Origin: Ruminococcaceae bacterium UBA3323 | GTDB taxonomy: Bacteria; Bacillota; Clostridia; Oscillospirales; Acutalibacteraceae | Length of the DNA stretch: 64,000 nt | Assembly: GCA_002361935.1 (NCBI GenBank) | Contig: DESD01000016.1 | Coordinates: 1-64,000, forward strand | Direction: 5' to 3' | In this document: positions 54,219-63,840 of the stretch, piece after piece | Position numbering within the stretch: the first letter of the stretch is position 1 | How the letters are laid out: each line of letters opens with the position of its first letter | Program-made: the position numbers and the translations under genes | The notes under the pieces: model-generated | Seen by the model: only the letters and a program-made list of their open reading frames with translations | What the model was told of the DNA's origin: nothing | Database searches by the model: none

Positions 54219-54947
54219 TCACCAAAGCCCATAAAAGTATTTCTTTATATTTTCGGCATCAGGATAATTTATCTCATCAATTAAACGAATTACTTCATTC
54301 ACGTCATATTCTACATCAATTGTTTGTACCTCAGCCTTTCCCTTATCCAATTTTACAACACCTGCACGTGCCACATTTTTATCCTGAGCAGGACAACCGA
54401 GTGAACCAACGTTAATATAGAATTTATCGCTATTACAAATATTTCTGCAATGATTATGCCCATATAAAATAATATCACTGTTAACATCTGCAAACATTTT
54501 CTTCAAATTATCCTCAGAAGGATTTGCTGTATATTGATTGTTCATATAATGCCCTTCACAATCCATACAATAATGCATAACGGATATGCTGAAGCCCTCA
54601 TATGTAAGATTTATCTTATATGGCAAGCTTTCAAGAAAATGAATAGATTCTGATGACAGCAGATTATGCTCCCATTTATGATGCTTCATTTCTTCCAAAC
54701 CCATATTTTCCCCGTTTGGATATCTGCTCGGCATTCCCTCAAGCAAATACTTTTCGTGATTTCCGCGTACGGCAATTAAATTTGGAATTTGCATGATATA
54801 TTGAACTGTTTCTTCGGGGAACGGACCAATGCCAATGATATCCCCACAGCAAATCATTTTATCACATTCCATTTGATTCAACTTTTCTGCAACTGCCCTG
54901 AGGGCTGTCAGGTTATTATGTATATCTGTAATAACGCCAAGTTTCAT
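54219..54947 (-). CDS. YfcE-like metallophosphoesterase
   Basis: 242-aa calcineurin-like phosphoesterase. Metal ligands are MKLGVITDIHNN (Asp8, His10), CCGDIIG (Asp), VRGNHEKY (Asn-His), SVMHYCMD and LYGHNHCRN. It could be a protein or small-molecule phosphatase; the substrate is unknown. It lies between the HAD gene and the P-loop kinase gene in the same direction. Confidence 0.87.
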   Translation of the reverse strand: MKLGVITDIHNNLTALRAVAEKLNQMECDKMICCGDIIGIGPFPEETVQYIMQIPNLIAVRGNHEKYLLEGMPSRYPNGENMGLEEMKHHKWEHNLLSSESIHFLESLPYKINLTYEGFSISVMHYCMDCEGHYMNNQYTANPSEDNLKKMFADVNSDIILYGHNHCRNICNSDKFYINVGSLGCPAQDKNVARAGVVKLDKGKAEVQTIDVEYDVNEVIRLIDEINYPDAENIKKYFYGLW

Positions 54948-54964
54948 ATTCTATACCTTTATTT

Positions 54965-55591
54965 TTACTCATTGACTAAAACATCCAAAACTTCTTTCAG
55001 ATTATCAACAGTAAAATCTGCTTTTTCATATTCCTTTTTTGGAGTTGAATATTTGGCAAAGCCCTGCCTGATCCACACTGTTTTCATTCCGATTTTATTT
55101 GCAGGCACAATATCATTATCCAGCCTGTCGCCAATCATAACCGCATTTTGCGGTTTGCAGTTTGCTTTTTCAAGTGCAATTTCAAAAATTCTTAAATCAG
55201 GTTTGGCAATACTCTCTTCGGCAGAAGCCGCAATAACATCAAAGTATTTTAATATATTCCAGCTTTTCAATCTTTCTTCCGTGCCCGGGGATTGGTTTGC
55301 AATAATACCTAATTTAAAATTCTTTTCTTTCAGCTTTTCTAAAACCGGCTTTGCTTCCGGATACAGAAATTCAAGCTCTTTATGCCATGTGGGCAAGGTT
55401 AAATGATAATGCTTAACTGCCTCATGATCACCTTTTAAATTCTGCTTTGAAAACGCAATAACCTTATTTTTAAATTCTTCATATGTAATATCCGTATTTT
55501 CAACAGCTTCTGCATATCGCTTTTCATAACACTTTGATTCATCAACAAGCGTTGAACCGATATCAAAAAATACCCATTTCATATTATTCAT
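54965..55591 (-). CDS. HAD-superfamily hydrolase
   Basis: 208-aa phosphatase-like protein. Motif I is FFDIGSTLVDE, in which the second Asp of DxD is replaced (DIG; the nucleophile Asp is kept but the acid/base position is Gly-type), motif II Asn (IIANQ), motif III Lys (AKPDLRIF) and motif IV MIGDRLDNDI. It resembles YjjG/Gph-type enzymes. Its start overlaps the previous gene's stop (TAATG) behind AAGGAT. The DxD variation makes the activity uncertain. Confidence 0.82.
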   Translation of the reverse strand: MNNMKWVFFDIGSTLVDESKCYEKRYAEAVENTDITYEEFKNKVIAFSKQNLKGDHEAVKHYHLTLPTWHKELEFLYPEAKPVLEKLKEKNFKLGIIANQSPGTEERLKSWNILKYFDVIAASAEESIAKPDLRIFEIALEKANCKPQNAVMIGDRLDNDIVPANKIGMKTVWIRQGFAKYSTPKKEYEKADFTVDNLKEVLDVLVNE

Positions 55592-56151
55592 TATTTTATC
55601 CTTGTAATTCTATTACCTTTAACGAGATACGCTTTTTCGGCAACATCTATCATAGGCTTATCGAGCATTGTATCCGTATAAAATTCATCAATTTTACAGT
55701 TTTTATATTTTTCAAGAAAGGTTTTTCTTTTATTTTCTTTAAAATTGAGATATTCAACCTTTAGGGTTTCACGATTAATAATTGAACAAATACAATTTTT
55801 AACGCCAAGACGATTACAGGCTTCATCAATAAGCATATTGAAATTTGCCGTTATGATAACATCATCCGCCTGCGGCTTATACCAAGGCTTTATTTTTTTC
55901 ATATGGCTGTTCCAGAAATCATTTACAAGCTTTTCCTTATTATCAAAGGAATTCATATAAAAGGAAGAATACTTTTTAACTGCATTTTCCAAATCCTGCA
56001 TTGCGGTTTTTCCAAGCTTATATTTTAAAAGATTGAATACGGCAAGCGGAACATATTTGGCGACCTTTGGATTATACTTTATGCTGAACAAATAAAAATC
56101 AAAAACACTTTCGCCGTTATAAATTGTATTGTCAAAATCAAAAACACGCAT
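55591..56151 (-). CDS. HAD-superfamily phosphatase (phosphoserine phosphatase-like)
   Basis: 186-aa protein with motif I RVFDFDNTIYNGES (Asp4 and Asp6), motif II in DDVIITANFNM, and a late DTMLDKPMIDVAEKAYLVKG motif IV segment. It is of the SerB/YqgM-like class with a helical cap. It is translationally coupled to the following HAD gene. The substrate is unknown. Confidence 0.82.
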   Translation of the reverse strand: MRVFDFDNTIYNGESVFDFYLFSIKYNPKVAKYVPLAVFNLLKYKLGKTAMQDLENAVKKYSSFYMNSFDNKEKLVNDFWNSHMKKIKPWYKPQADDVIITANFNMLIDEACNRLGVKNCICSIINRETLKVEYLNFKENKRKTFLEKYKNCKIDEFYTDTMLDKPMIDVAEKAYLVKGNRITRIK

Positions 56152-56234
56152 AATATTTCACCTCATTCACCGCAGGCAGTTTTTCCTCCCTTTGCAAAAG
56201 AAAATCCGGCCAAATATCCCCTGCTTTAATCTAT

Positions 56235-56987
56235 CTATTTCGTTATAAGCTCTTTTAAAAGAGCCGCCATCTCTCTTGTATGATAAGTTAAAAATGTATA
56301 AAAAGACGAATAACTGCACAAGGAATGAAAATCAAGCCCGTTTTTATCGCAAATCAGCTTTGCCCTGTATTCATGAAATTCATTTGTAACAACAAGCACA
56401 CTTTTTGAAAGCCCGTTTTCCTCTATAACAGCCTTTGAAAACGCTATGTTTTCGGCAGTGCTTGTTGATTTATCCTCTTTATACAGTCTGTTTTTATCAA
56501 TGCCCAAATCCGTAAGCACATTTTCCATACACTGTGCTTCGCTGATATCCTCATCGTAGCCTTGTCCGCCTGAAAGAACGGCAACGGCATTTGGATTTTT
56601 TTCAAGATATTCAGCTGCCTTTTTGCATCTGTTTCTAAGATATCTGCTGGGTGTACTTCCATACACCTTGCACCCAAGCACAATAACCGTTTCAGCCCCG
56701 TCATTCGTTTTATAATTTGCGTATTTTGCCATATTGACGGACAGCGGCGTAACAATGATCAGAAGAACGGCAAGCATTGCAGCAATAACTGCTCTTTTCC
56801 AACCAACAGGAAAAGCATTATAAAATACTCCGAATAAAACAAGAAACGCAGAGAAAATGATTCCTGCACCGTTTCCGGCATTAATAATACCGGCCGGCAG
56901 AGGAGCTATATACCACAAAAGAAGAAGAAGGCCAACAATAATAAAAAAGATTTTCAATACAGACTGTCCTTTACTTAATTTTTCCAT
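56235..56987 (-). CDS. YdcF/SanA-like DUF218 membrane protein
   Basis: 250-aa protein. Three to four N-terminal helices (about 10-85) are followed by a DUF218 domain with VIVLGCKVYGSTPSRYLRNRCKKAAEYL, AVLSGGQGYDEDISEA and EDKSTSTAENIAFSKAVI. The family (ElyC, SanA, YdcF) is linked to envelope biogenesis, with no settled reaction. It overlaps the upstream XRE gene by 17 bp, so it may be controlled by it. Confidence 0.88.
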   Translation of the reverse strand: MEKLSKGQSVLKIFFIIVGLLLLLWYIAPLPAGIINAGNGAGIIFSAFLVLFGVFYNAFPVGWKRAVIAAMLAVLLIIVTPLSVNMAKYANYKTNDGAETVIVLGCKVYGSTPSRYLRNRCKKAAEYLEKNPNAVAVLSGGQGYDEDISEAQCMENVLTDLGIDKNRLYKEDKSTSTAENIAFSKAVIEENGLSKSVLVVTNEFHEYRAKLICDKNGLDFHSLCSYSSFYTFLTYHTREMAALLKELITK

Positions 56988-57645
56988 ACAAATACCTCTC
57001 TGTCACAGCTAAAATAATAATAATCGCCGCCATTATAAACGGAGTGTAAACACCCCAGCGTGAAAAATCGATTATTCTTGCAATAAATGAGAGGGGAAAC
57101 GGCAGCAGAATTAATGAAAGTATAATTCCCTTTTTGCCTGCAATTGCAATGATTTCACTTTTATTATAGGATACACCAAGCCGTGTTACACCAACAGCAT
57201 ACACAAGACCGCTTGCTATCAAAGCAACAAGCGATACGGCAACAAACATAATTTCCCAATGCGTATAAAACAGAATGGGAAATGCCCATATGGAATAAAT
57301 TTCCGTTATGGTTCCGAGCAGCGTTGAAAAAGCACCGAAAAATACAGCTATAACATAGCTTATTTTAAAGAAATTCAAAAGATTATCCTTATTTTCAACC
57401 TCGGTAACCTTAAAATCAACAATTTCCTCTTTCGGCATTTTTTCGCCTGCAAGCAGCTCATCAACTGTAACATCCAGTGCATCCGCAACAAAAGGCAGAA
57501 TCGTTATATCCGGAAAACCGTCACCGTTTTCCCACTTGGATATCGTTCGGTTGCTTACATTTAATATTTCCGCAAGTCCCGCCTGCGTGTATTCCTTTTC
57601 TTTTCTTAATGCAGCGATAAAACCGCCAACCTTTTTTGAATCCAC
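56971..57645 (-). CDS. XRE-family regulator with membrane domain
   Basis: 224-aa protein with an N-terminal helix-turn-helix (RKEKEYTQAGLAEILNVSNRTISKWENGDG, about 14-43) and a C-terminal domain with four hydrophobic helices (about 92-220). A GTG at 57645 (VDSKKVGG) fits AGAGG with seven-base spacing better than an ATG at 57660. Such membrane XRE proteins often regulate adjacent genes, here probably the overlapping DUF218 gene. Confidence 0.87.
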   Translation of the reverse strand: MDSKKVGGFIAALRKEKEYTQAGLAEILNVSNRTISKWENGDGFPDITILPFVADALDVTVDELLAGEKMPKEEIVDFKVTEVENKDNLLNFFKISYVIAVFFGAFSTLLGTITEIYSIWAFPILFYTHWEIMFVAVSLVALIASGLVYAVGVTRLGVSYNKSEIIAIAGKKGIILSLILLPFPLSFIARIIDFSRWGVYTPFIMAAIIIILAVTERYLYGKIK

Positions 57646-57686
57646 ACAATCACCTCTCACATGAATACTAACCCGAACCTCTGTTC

Positions 57687-57738
57687 TGCTTCAATGAATT
57701 TTCAATGGAATATATCCACGATAAGTGGAATTAACTGC
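57687..57738. repeat. dispersed repeat copy 2
   Basis: TGCTTCAATGAATTTTCAAT, then GGAATATATCCACGATAAGT and GGAATTAAC. It resembles 21505-21556 over about 50 bp. It contains TCCAC-GATAA-GTGGA and lies in the intergenic region between nfo and the XRE gene. Confidence 0.5.
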
Positions 57739-57811
57739 AATAAAACGGAATTGCCGTAAAAATTTTATAAATAAACCGATTTGCAATTTCCATTTTTGTT
57801 TTTTATATTTT

Positions 57812-58639
57812 TTATTTGACAAATCCTTTTAAGAGTGCTATTTCCTTTGCATAGCCGTCAAGCTCATTCGGCGTTTCAAGAAACATCGGAAGCCCCTTTA
57901 AATATGGATGATTAACGATTTTTTCAAACGCTGCTGTTCCGATATTGCCTTCTCCGATTTTTTCATGACGGTCTTTATGTGCACCCAACGGATTTTTGCT
58001 GTCATTCAGATGAAGCGCCTTTAATCTGTTCAATCCGATAATCCTGTCAAATTCTTCAAGCACCCCATCCAAATTATGAACAATATCATATCCACCGTCA
58101 TGCACATGGCAGGTATCAAGGCAAACACCCATTTTATCATTTAATTCAACTCCATCCAGAATTGCCCTTAGCTCCTCAAAGGTTTTTCCCATTTCCGAAC
58201 CCTTGCCTGCCATGGTTTCAAGAAGCACTGTTGTAGACATATCTTTAAAAAGGACCTGATTCAGCACACCGCATATAAGGCTTATACCCATCTCTTCCCC
58301 CTGCCCGACATGAGAGCCCGGATGAAAATTATAAAGCATATTCGGAGTATATTCCATCCTTTTCAAATCATCAGCGAAGGTTTCCAAAGCAAATCTTCTT
58401 GTATCGGGATTTGCCGAACAGCAATTCAGCGTATACGGAGCGTGCGCCAGAATTGTTCCGAAATTAACCTGATCTGCCTTTTCAAGAAAGGCTTTAATAT
58501 CCTTTTCATCTATTTCTTTTGCTTTTCCGCCCCTTGGGTTTCTTGTAAAAAACTGAAAGGTGTTTGCGCCAATGGAAAGCGCTTCATCAAGCATATGCGT
58601 ATATCCCTTTGATGCGCTTAAATGAGCCCCTATCATCAT
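57812..58639 (-). CDS. nfo: endonuclease IV
   Basis: 275-aa zinc-dependent apurinic/apyrimidinic endonuclease in base excision repair. Signatures are [25 protein letters not shown] (His), [13 protein letters not shown] (Glu), [13 protein letters not shown] and [22 protein letters not shown], giving the trinuclear zinc site. AAGGAG fits the ATG at 58639; an ATG overlapping the upstream stop is too close. It follows the HAD gene with TAATG overlap. Confidence 0.95.
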   Translation of the reverse strand: MMIGAHLSASKGYTHMLDEALSIGANTFQFFTRNPRGGKAKEIDEKDIKAFLEKADQVNFGTILAHAPYTLNCCSANPDTRRFALETFADDLKRMEYTPNMLYNFHPGSHVGQGEEMGISLICGVLNQVLFKDMSTTVLLETMAGKGSEMGKTFEELRAILDGVELNDKMGVCLDTCHVHDGGYDIVHNLDGVLEEFDRIIGLNRLKALHLNDSKNPLGAHKDRHEKIGEGNIGTAAFEKIVNHPYLKGLPMFLETPNELDGYAKEIALLKGFVK

Positions 58640-58644
58640 TTGCA

Positions 58645-59502
58645 TTACTCCTTATTTTTTAAAATATCCTCATCGGCTTTGCCGCTCATAATATATTCAA
58701 GCAAATCGGCAACACAGCCATTATTGCAATGACAGGCTTCAAATTTACTGATATTGTGAATTGCCCTTGGTGCCTGACCGGCGCAGGCAGGAAGCCCGAC
58801 TGTTTTTAGCATATCCCAATCATTATAATAATCACCGATTGCAGCAACATGGCTTTTTTCTATTCCTATCGTATCTGCAAGCTGCATAATAGCAGTGCCC
58901 TTGTGCGTGTTTCTTGCAAGCATTTCCATTGTCCAGAGTGATGACGCCATAAAGTTCACCTTATGTCTTATCTCCGAACGGTCTATCAGCCTTCTGAGAG
59001 AATTGATTGTTGGAGGAAGGCCCCAAAAAATAACCTTCATCCAGCCCTCTTTCGGAACTGCATCTATATTGGTAACTTCATAATGATCCTTATCAATAAT
59101 AACCGTACCCCTGCCTAAAAAGCCTCTTCTGACCACATAGACATAGTCATCAAAATATATACCGATATCAAGGCTTTTAAATGCCTCGCTGTACTCACAC
59201 ATAATTGTACGCACAAATTCGCGGCCTGCTTCGCCTATTGTTGAACGCCAAAGCATTTCTTTCTTATGAAAATCATAAATTCCTGCGCCATTCAAAACGA
59301 TTGCAGGCTGATTGGGCGTTATTCTGTCATAATTTCGTTTAAGGCTTGAGGTTAATCTGCCTGAAGCAAGCGTAAAATTTCCTCCTGCCTGTGTAAATTT
59401 TTTTATAGCCTCATAATTTCTTTTAGGAAGCCTTCTGATTTTATTATTCAGCGTTCCGTCTATATCCGAAACAACAAGCCAGTTTTCAAATGTTTTATCC
59501 AT
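58645..59502 (-). CDS. Cof-type HAD phosphatase
   Basis: 285-aa sugar-phosphatase-like enzyme. Motif [15 protein letters not shown], motif [10 protein letters not shown], motif [25 protein letters not shown], with a Cof-type C2B cap (about 85-200). The substrate is unknown. Its last codons supply the ribosome binding site of nfo. Confidence 0.9.
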   Translation of the reverse strand: MDKTFENWLVVSDIDGTLNNKIRRLPKRNYEAIKKFTQAGGNFTLASGRLTSSLKRNYDRITPNQPAIVLNGAGIYDFHKKEMLWRSTIGEAGREFVRTIMCEYSEAFKSLDIGIYFDDYVYVVRRGFLGRGTVIIDKDHYEVTNIDAVPKEGWMKVIFWGLPPTINSLRRLIDRSEIRHKVNFMASSLWTMEMLARNTHKGTAIMQLADTIGIEKSHVAAIGDYYNDWDMLKTVGLPACAGQAPRAIHNISKFEACHCNNGCVADLLEYIMSGKADEDILKNKE

Positions 59503-59526
59503 AAATCCGCTCCTTTCCTCCCATAA

Positions 59527-60450
59527 TCATTGCATATGATTAAGCTTTCTTAAGAATTCGGTAAAATAATCGGGTAGCTCGCTTTCAAATTCAAGCCACT
59601 GCCCCGTTTTCGGATGAACAAAGCCGATATGCTTAGCATGAAGACATTGCCCGTTCAAGCCTTTCTGAACCTTTTTAGGCCCATACACCTCATCACCTGC
59701 AACAGGGTGACCGATATAAGCCATATGCACTCTTATCTGATGCGTTCTTCCGGTTTCAAGCACACATCTTATATGTGTAAACTTTCCGAAGCGCTGCAAC
59801 ACCTCATAATGAGTAACCGCATTTTTAGAATTCTTATATGTAACCGCCATCTTTTTTCGTTCCTTTGGGTGCCTGCCTATCGGCTGATTAACTGTTCCGC
59901 TGTTTTCGGAAATGTTGCCATGAACAATGCACTCATAGGCACGTTCAAAGGAATGCTCTTTGATTTGCTCAGCAAGATGCAGATGCGCCCTGTCATTTTT
60001 AGCAACAATTAAAAGTCCGGAAGTATCCTTATCAATTCTATGAACGATTCCGGGACGTATCACACCGTTTATTCCGCTTAAGCTGTCCCTGCAATGATAC
60101 AAAAGCGCATTAACAAGTGTGCCCTCATAATTGCCTGCAGCAGGATGAACAACCATTCCCTTCGGCTTATTCACAACAAGCAGATCATCATCCTCATATA
60201 CAATATCCAGCGGTATATTCTCAGGAAGCGTTTCAAGCGGCCTTGCTTCGGGAATTGCAACAGAGATTCTGTCATTTTCCCTGCATTTATAGTTTTTGGA
60301 AACAACACTTCCGTTTACCCAAACTGCTTCATCATCAATCAGTCTGGCAACGGCAGAACGCGAAAGCGTTTTTACCTTATCGCTTATAAATTTATCTATC
60401 CTTACGCCCTTATCTTCGGCAGATACAGCTAAAATGAATGCATCACTCAT
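59527..60450 (-). CDS. rluD: RluA/RluD-family pseudouridine synthase
   Basis: 307-aa enzyme isomerising uridines in 23S rRNA. An S4 RNA-binding domain (about 14-70, IDKFISDKVKTLSRSAVARLI) precedes the catalytic domain with VVNKPKGMVVHPAAGNYEGTLVNAL and the HRIDKDTSGL motif holding the catalytic Asp. It overlaps the lspA stop by eight bases, the conserved lspA-rluD pair. Confidence 0.94.
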   Translation of the reverse strand: MSDAFILAVSAEDKGVRIDKFISDKVKTLSRSAVARLIDDEAVWVNGSVVSKNYKCRENDRISVAIPEARPLETLPENIPLDIVYEDDDLLVVNKPKGMVVHPAAGNYEGTLVNALLYHCRDSLSGINGVIRPGIVHRIDKDTSGLLIVAKNDRAHLHLAEQIKEHSFERAYECIVHGNISENSGTVNQPIGRHPKERKKMAVTYKNSKNAVTHYEVLQRFGKFTHIRCVLETGRTHQIRVHMAYIGHPVAGDEVYGPKKVQKGLNGQCLHAKHIGFVHPKTGQWLEFESELPDYFTEFLRKLNHMQ

Positions 60451-60931
60451 CCGTCTTCTCCTTATCCTTCTTTTTTAAGGTATCAAAAAGCAGGTATATG
60501 AAAAGAGAGCCTGCGCCAAGCGTTACAGCACAATCGGCAATATTGAATATTGCAAAATTGATAAAGGTAGGCTCTATAAAATCAATCACAAAGCCGTAAA
60601 ATACCCTGTCTATAAGATTGCCTATACCGCCTGCAATAATAACTCCTATGCTCCAATAAAGCCATAGAGAACTGCATTTATTTGAAAAAATATACCACAT
60701 GGCAGCAACGCATGCAATTATGGTTATGGCAATAAAAATCCATCTTGCCCCACTGAAAAGAGAAAATGCCATTCCCGTATTTTCTGCATACCTGAAATCA
60801 ACAAAGCCCTTAATAAAATGCAGCGATATTCCGTCGGAAAGATATTTTTGGGCAAAAAATTTAGTTACCTGATCAAATGCGGTTATTAAAATTATCATTA
60901 CAGCGCACCATATATGTTTTTTTCTGTGCAA
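60443..60931 (-). CDS. lspA: lipoprotein signal peptidase
   Basis: 162-aa membrane aspartyl protease that cleaves prolipoprotein signal peptides. Four helices; the catalytic Asp pair lies in GGIGNLIDRVFYGFVIDF and NIADCAVTLGA (FNIADCAV). GGAGGG selects a TTG at 60931 (MHRKKHIWC), eight codons into a longer frame. It processes lipoproteins such as the substrate-binding protein at 10194. Coupled to rluD. Confidence 0.94.
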   Translation of the reverse strand: MHRKKHIWCAVMIILITAFDQVTKFFAQKYLSDGISLHFIKGFVDFRYAENTGMAFSLFSGARWIFIAITIIACVAAMWYIFSNKCSSLWLYWSIGVIIAGGIGNLIDRVFYGFVIDFIEPTFINFAIFNIADCAVTLGAGSLFIYLLFDTLKKKDKEKTDE

Positions 60932-61005
60932 AAATATCCCTCCGATACAATACAAGGGGCAGATTTGTTTCTGCCCCTCTGTAATTTTTTGATTATAATT
61001 GTTGA

Positions 61006-63801
61006 TTATACTTCCATTTCAGCAATAACTTCTGCACAATGTGCGCAAAGCTCAGGATGGCTTTCATCCCTGCCTACCGTTGTTGAGAATTTCCAGCAGC
61101 GTTCGCATTTTTCGCCGTCTGCCTTTGCAACGGAGACCGTTAATCCATCCACATCACCTGCAAAGCCTTGTGCTTCTTTAACCACCTCAACGGCTGAGGT
61201 AATGAAAATTTCTGGAAGCTCTGCCTCTACAGCCTTAAGGAAACCATAAAGTGCCCCGTCAGCACCAAGAACAACCTTGGCTTCAAGAGATTTACCGATT
61301 TTCTTTTCATTTCGTGCAAGCTCAAGTGCCTTCTGAACATCAACACGAACTGCATGAATCTTTTCCCACTTATCCATAAATGCTTCATCAGTTTCAATGA
61401 AATCGGCATTGGGGATTTCATTGAATAACGGAGAAGCTGTGTTTCTTGATTTGTCATGCGGCATAAACTGCCAGATTTCATCAGCGGTAAATGCAAGAAT
61501 AGGTGTTAAAAGAAGGGTAATTGCATCAAGAATTTTATAAAGAACAGTTTGTGCTGCACGGCGTGTTTCAGATGCAGGAACAGAAGTATAAAGTCTGTCC
61601 TTAAGCACATCAAAGTAAAAATTACTCATATCAACAACACAGAAATTATGAATGGAATGTGCAGCAGTATGATATTCGTAAATCTCATAACCCTTGCGGG
61701 CAGTTTCAATAACCTCATCCAGCTTCATAAGTGCATATTTATCAAGCTCTTCAAGTTTATCATTTTCCACCATATCCGTATCCGGATTGAAATCATAAAG
61801 ATTACCAAGACAGAAACGGGCTGTATTTCTGATTTTTCTGTAGTTATCGGAAAGCTGCTTCAGAATTTCAGGGCTGATTCGAATATCTGCATGATAATCC
61901 GAGGAGGCAACCCAAAGACGAAGAATATCAGCGCCGTATTTATCAATAATATCCTGAGGGTCTACGCCGTTTCCAAGAGATTTAGACATCTTCTTGCCTT
62001 CGCCGTCAACAGTCCATCCGTGGGTAACGATCTGCTTATAAGGTGCTGCACCGCCTCCTGCAACAGAAGTAAGAAGAGAGGACTGGAACCAGCCTCTGTA
62101 CTGATCAGCACCCTCAAGGTATACATCAGCAGGCACCTTCAGATATTCTCTGTTTTTGCACACTGCTGCGTGGGAGGAACCGGAATCAAACCAAACATCC
62201 ATAATATCGGTTTCCTTATCAAAGCCCTTTGCTTCACCGCAATGCGGACATTTGAAGCCTTCCGGAAGGAAATATTCGGCATCGTGGGCAAACCATGCAT
62301 CTGAACCTTCCCTGCCGAAGATTTCGGAAACCTTCATCATAACATCATTATCAATAATTTCTTTTCCGCATTCCTTACAATATACAACAGGAATCGGAAC
62401 ACCCCATTTTCTCTGACGCGAAATACACCAATCGGCACGCTCTTTAACCATAGACTGAAGTCTGTCCTTACCCCATTCAGGGAACCACTGCACATCCTCC
62501 GATGCCTTAACAGCGGCTTCCTTGAAATCATCAACAGAACAGAACCATTGTGAGGTAGCACGGAAAATAACAGGCTTATGGCATCTCCAGCAATGCGGAT
62601 ACTGGTGAACAATTTTCTGAAGAGCAAAAAGATTGCCGGTTTCTTCAAGATGCTGGGCGATAGGCTTATTCGCTTCTTCCGTTGACAAACCTGCGAACTC
62701 GCCTGCCTCTTCTGTTAAATGACCGGTTGCGTCAACGGGAACAATAACCGGGATTTCCGGATAATTTTTGCAGACAATAAAGTCCTCCACACCATGACCG
62801 GGAGCTGTATGAACGCAGCCGGTACCGCTTTCAAGCGTTACATGATCGCCGACAATAACAAGTGATGTACGGTCAATAAACGGATGCTGACATTTCATAT
62901 ATTCAAGCTCAGAGCCCTTGATAATGCCGCAGGTTTCATAATCTGCTTCACCCCTTGCTTCCATAGCAGAAGCAACCAGATCCGTTGCCATAACATAATA
63001 TTCATCCTTGCTCTTAACAAGAGAATATTCAAAATCAGGGCCGACACAGATAGCAACATTGGCCGGAAGCGTCCACGTTGTTGTTGTCCATATAACGAAA
63101 TAGGTTTTCGCAATATCTGCACCCATAGCTGAAAGCAGGCCCTTATCATCGGTTACATTGAATTTAACATAAATAGAATGGCAGGGATCTTCGCCGTATT
63201 CAATTTCTGCTTCCGCAAGAGCAGTATTGCAATCAGCACACCAGTAAACAGGCTTTAAACCCTTGTAGATATAGCCCTTTGAAGCCATTGAAGCAAAAAC
63301 CTTAATCTGCTCCTCTTCAAAATCATTTGTCAATGTAATATACGGATTATCCCATTCGGCAACAATACCAAGACGCTTGAAACCCTCTCGCTGCAAATCA
63401 ACATAGCTGAGTGCCGTTTCACGGCAGATTTTTCTGAGCTCTAAATCCGAAATATTTGTTTCGGCTGAGATGTGTGCAGCTTTTCTTGCTTTAAGTTCCG
63501 TCGGCAGACCGTGCGTATCCCAACCGGGAACAAACGGAGATTTAAAGCCGGTCATATTCTTATATCTTACAACAAAATCCTTAAGGGTTTTATTAAGTGC
63601 ATGGCCGATATGAATCGGTCCGTTTGCGTATGGAGGGCCGTCATGAAGAACAAACAAAGGCTTATCCTTATTTACCTCCATAAGCTGCTTATACTGATCG
63701 TGCTCATACCATTTTTTCAGAATTTCAGGCTCACGCTGAGGCAGAGAGGCTCTCATCGGAAAGTCTGTTTTCATCATATTTAAAGTATCTTTATAGTCCA
63801 T
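61006..63801 (-). CDS. ileS: isoleucyl-tRNA synthetase
   Basis: 931-aa class I synthetase. HIGH is PPYANGPIHIGHAL (about 46-59), the editing CP1 domain follows, and KMSKS is present as GKKMSKSLGNG (about 585-595). The C-terminus has a zinc site (CERCWKF...CAHC). AAGGAGATTTCTGTA sets the ATG at 63801 (MDYKDTL). No T-box is visible in the short upstream gap, so regulation differs from thrS unless a leader lies upstream of the divIVA-like gene. Confidence 0.97.
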   Translation of the reverse strand: MDYKDTLNMMKTDFPMRASLPQREPEILKKWYEHDQYKQLMEVNKDKPLFVLHDGPPYANGPIHIGHALNKTLKDFVVRYKNMTGFKSPFVPGWDTHGLPTELKARKAAHISAETNISDLELRKICRETALSYVDLQREGFKRLGIVAEWDNPYITLTNDFEEEQIKVFASMASKGYIYKGLKPVYWCADCNTALAEAEIEYGEDPCHSIYVKFNVTDDKGLLSAMGADIAKTYFVIWTTTTWTLPANVAICVGPDFEYSLVKSKDEYYVMATDLVASAMEARGEADYETCGIIKGSELEYMKCQHPFIDRTSLVIVGDHVTLESGTGCVHTAPGHGVEDFIVCKNYPEIPVIVPVDATGHLTEEAGEFAGLSTEEANKPIAQHLEETGNLFALQKIVHQYPHCWRCHKPVIFRATSQWFCSVDDFKEAAVKASEDVQWFPEWGKDRLQSMVKERADWCISRQRKWGVPIPVVYCKECGKEIIDNDVMMKVSEIFGREGSDAWFAHDAEYFLPEGFKCPHCGEAKGFDKETDIMDVWFDSGSSHAAVCKNREYLKVPADVYLEGADQYRGWFQSSLLTSVAGGGAAPYKQIVTHGWTVDGEGKKMSKSLGNGVDPQDIIDKYGADILRLWVASSDYHADIRISPEILKQLSDNYRKIRNTARFCLGNLYDFNPDTDMVENDKLEELDKYALMKLDEVIETARKGYEIYEYHTAAHSIHNFCVVDMSNFYFDVLKDRLYTSVPASETRRAAQTVLYKILDAITLLLTPILAFTADEIWQFMPHDKSRNTASPLFNEIPNADFIETDEAFMDKWEKIHAVRVDVQKALELARNEKKIGKSLEAKVVLGADGALYGFLKAVEAELPEIFITSAVEVVKEAQGFAGDVDGLTVSVAKADGEKCERCWKFSTTVGRDESHPELCAHCAEVIAEMEV

Positions 63802-63840
63802 TACAGAAATCTCCTTAACGCCGAATAACACGGCATTTCA

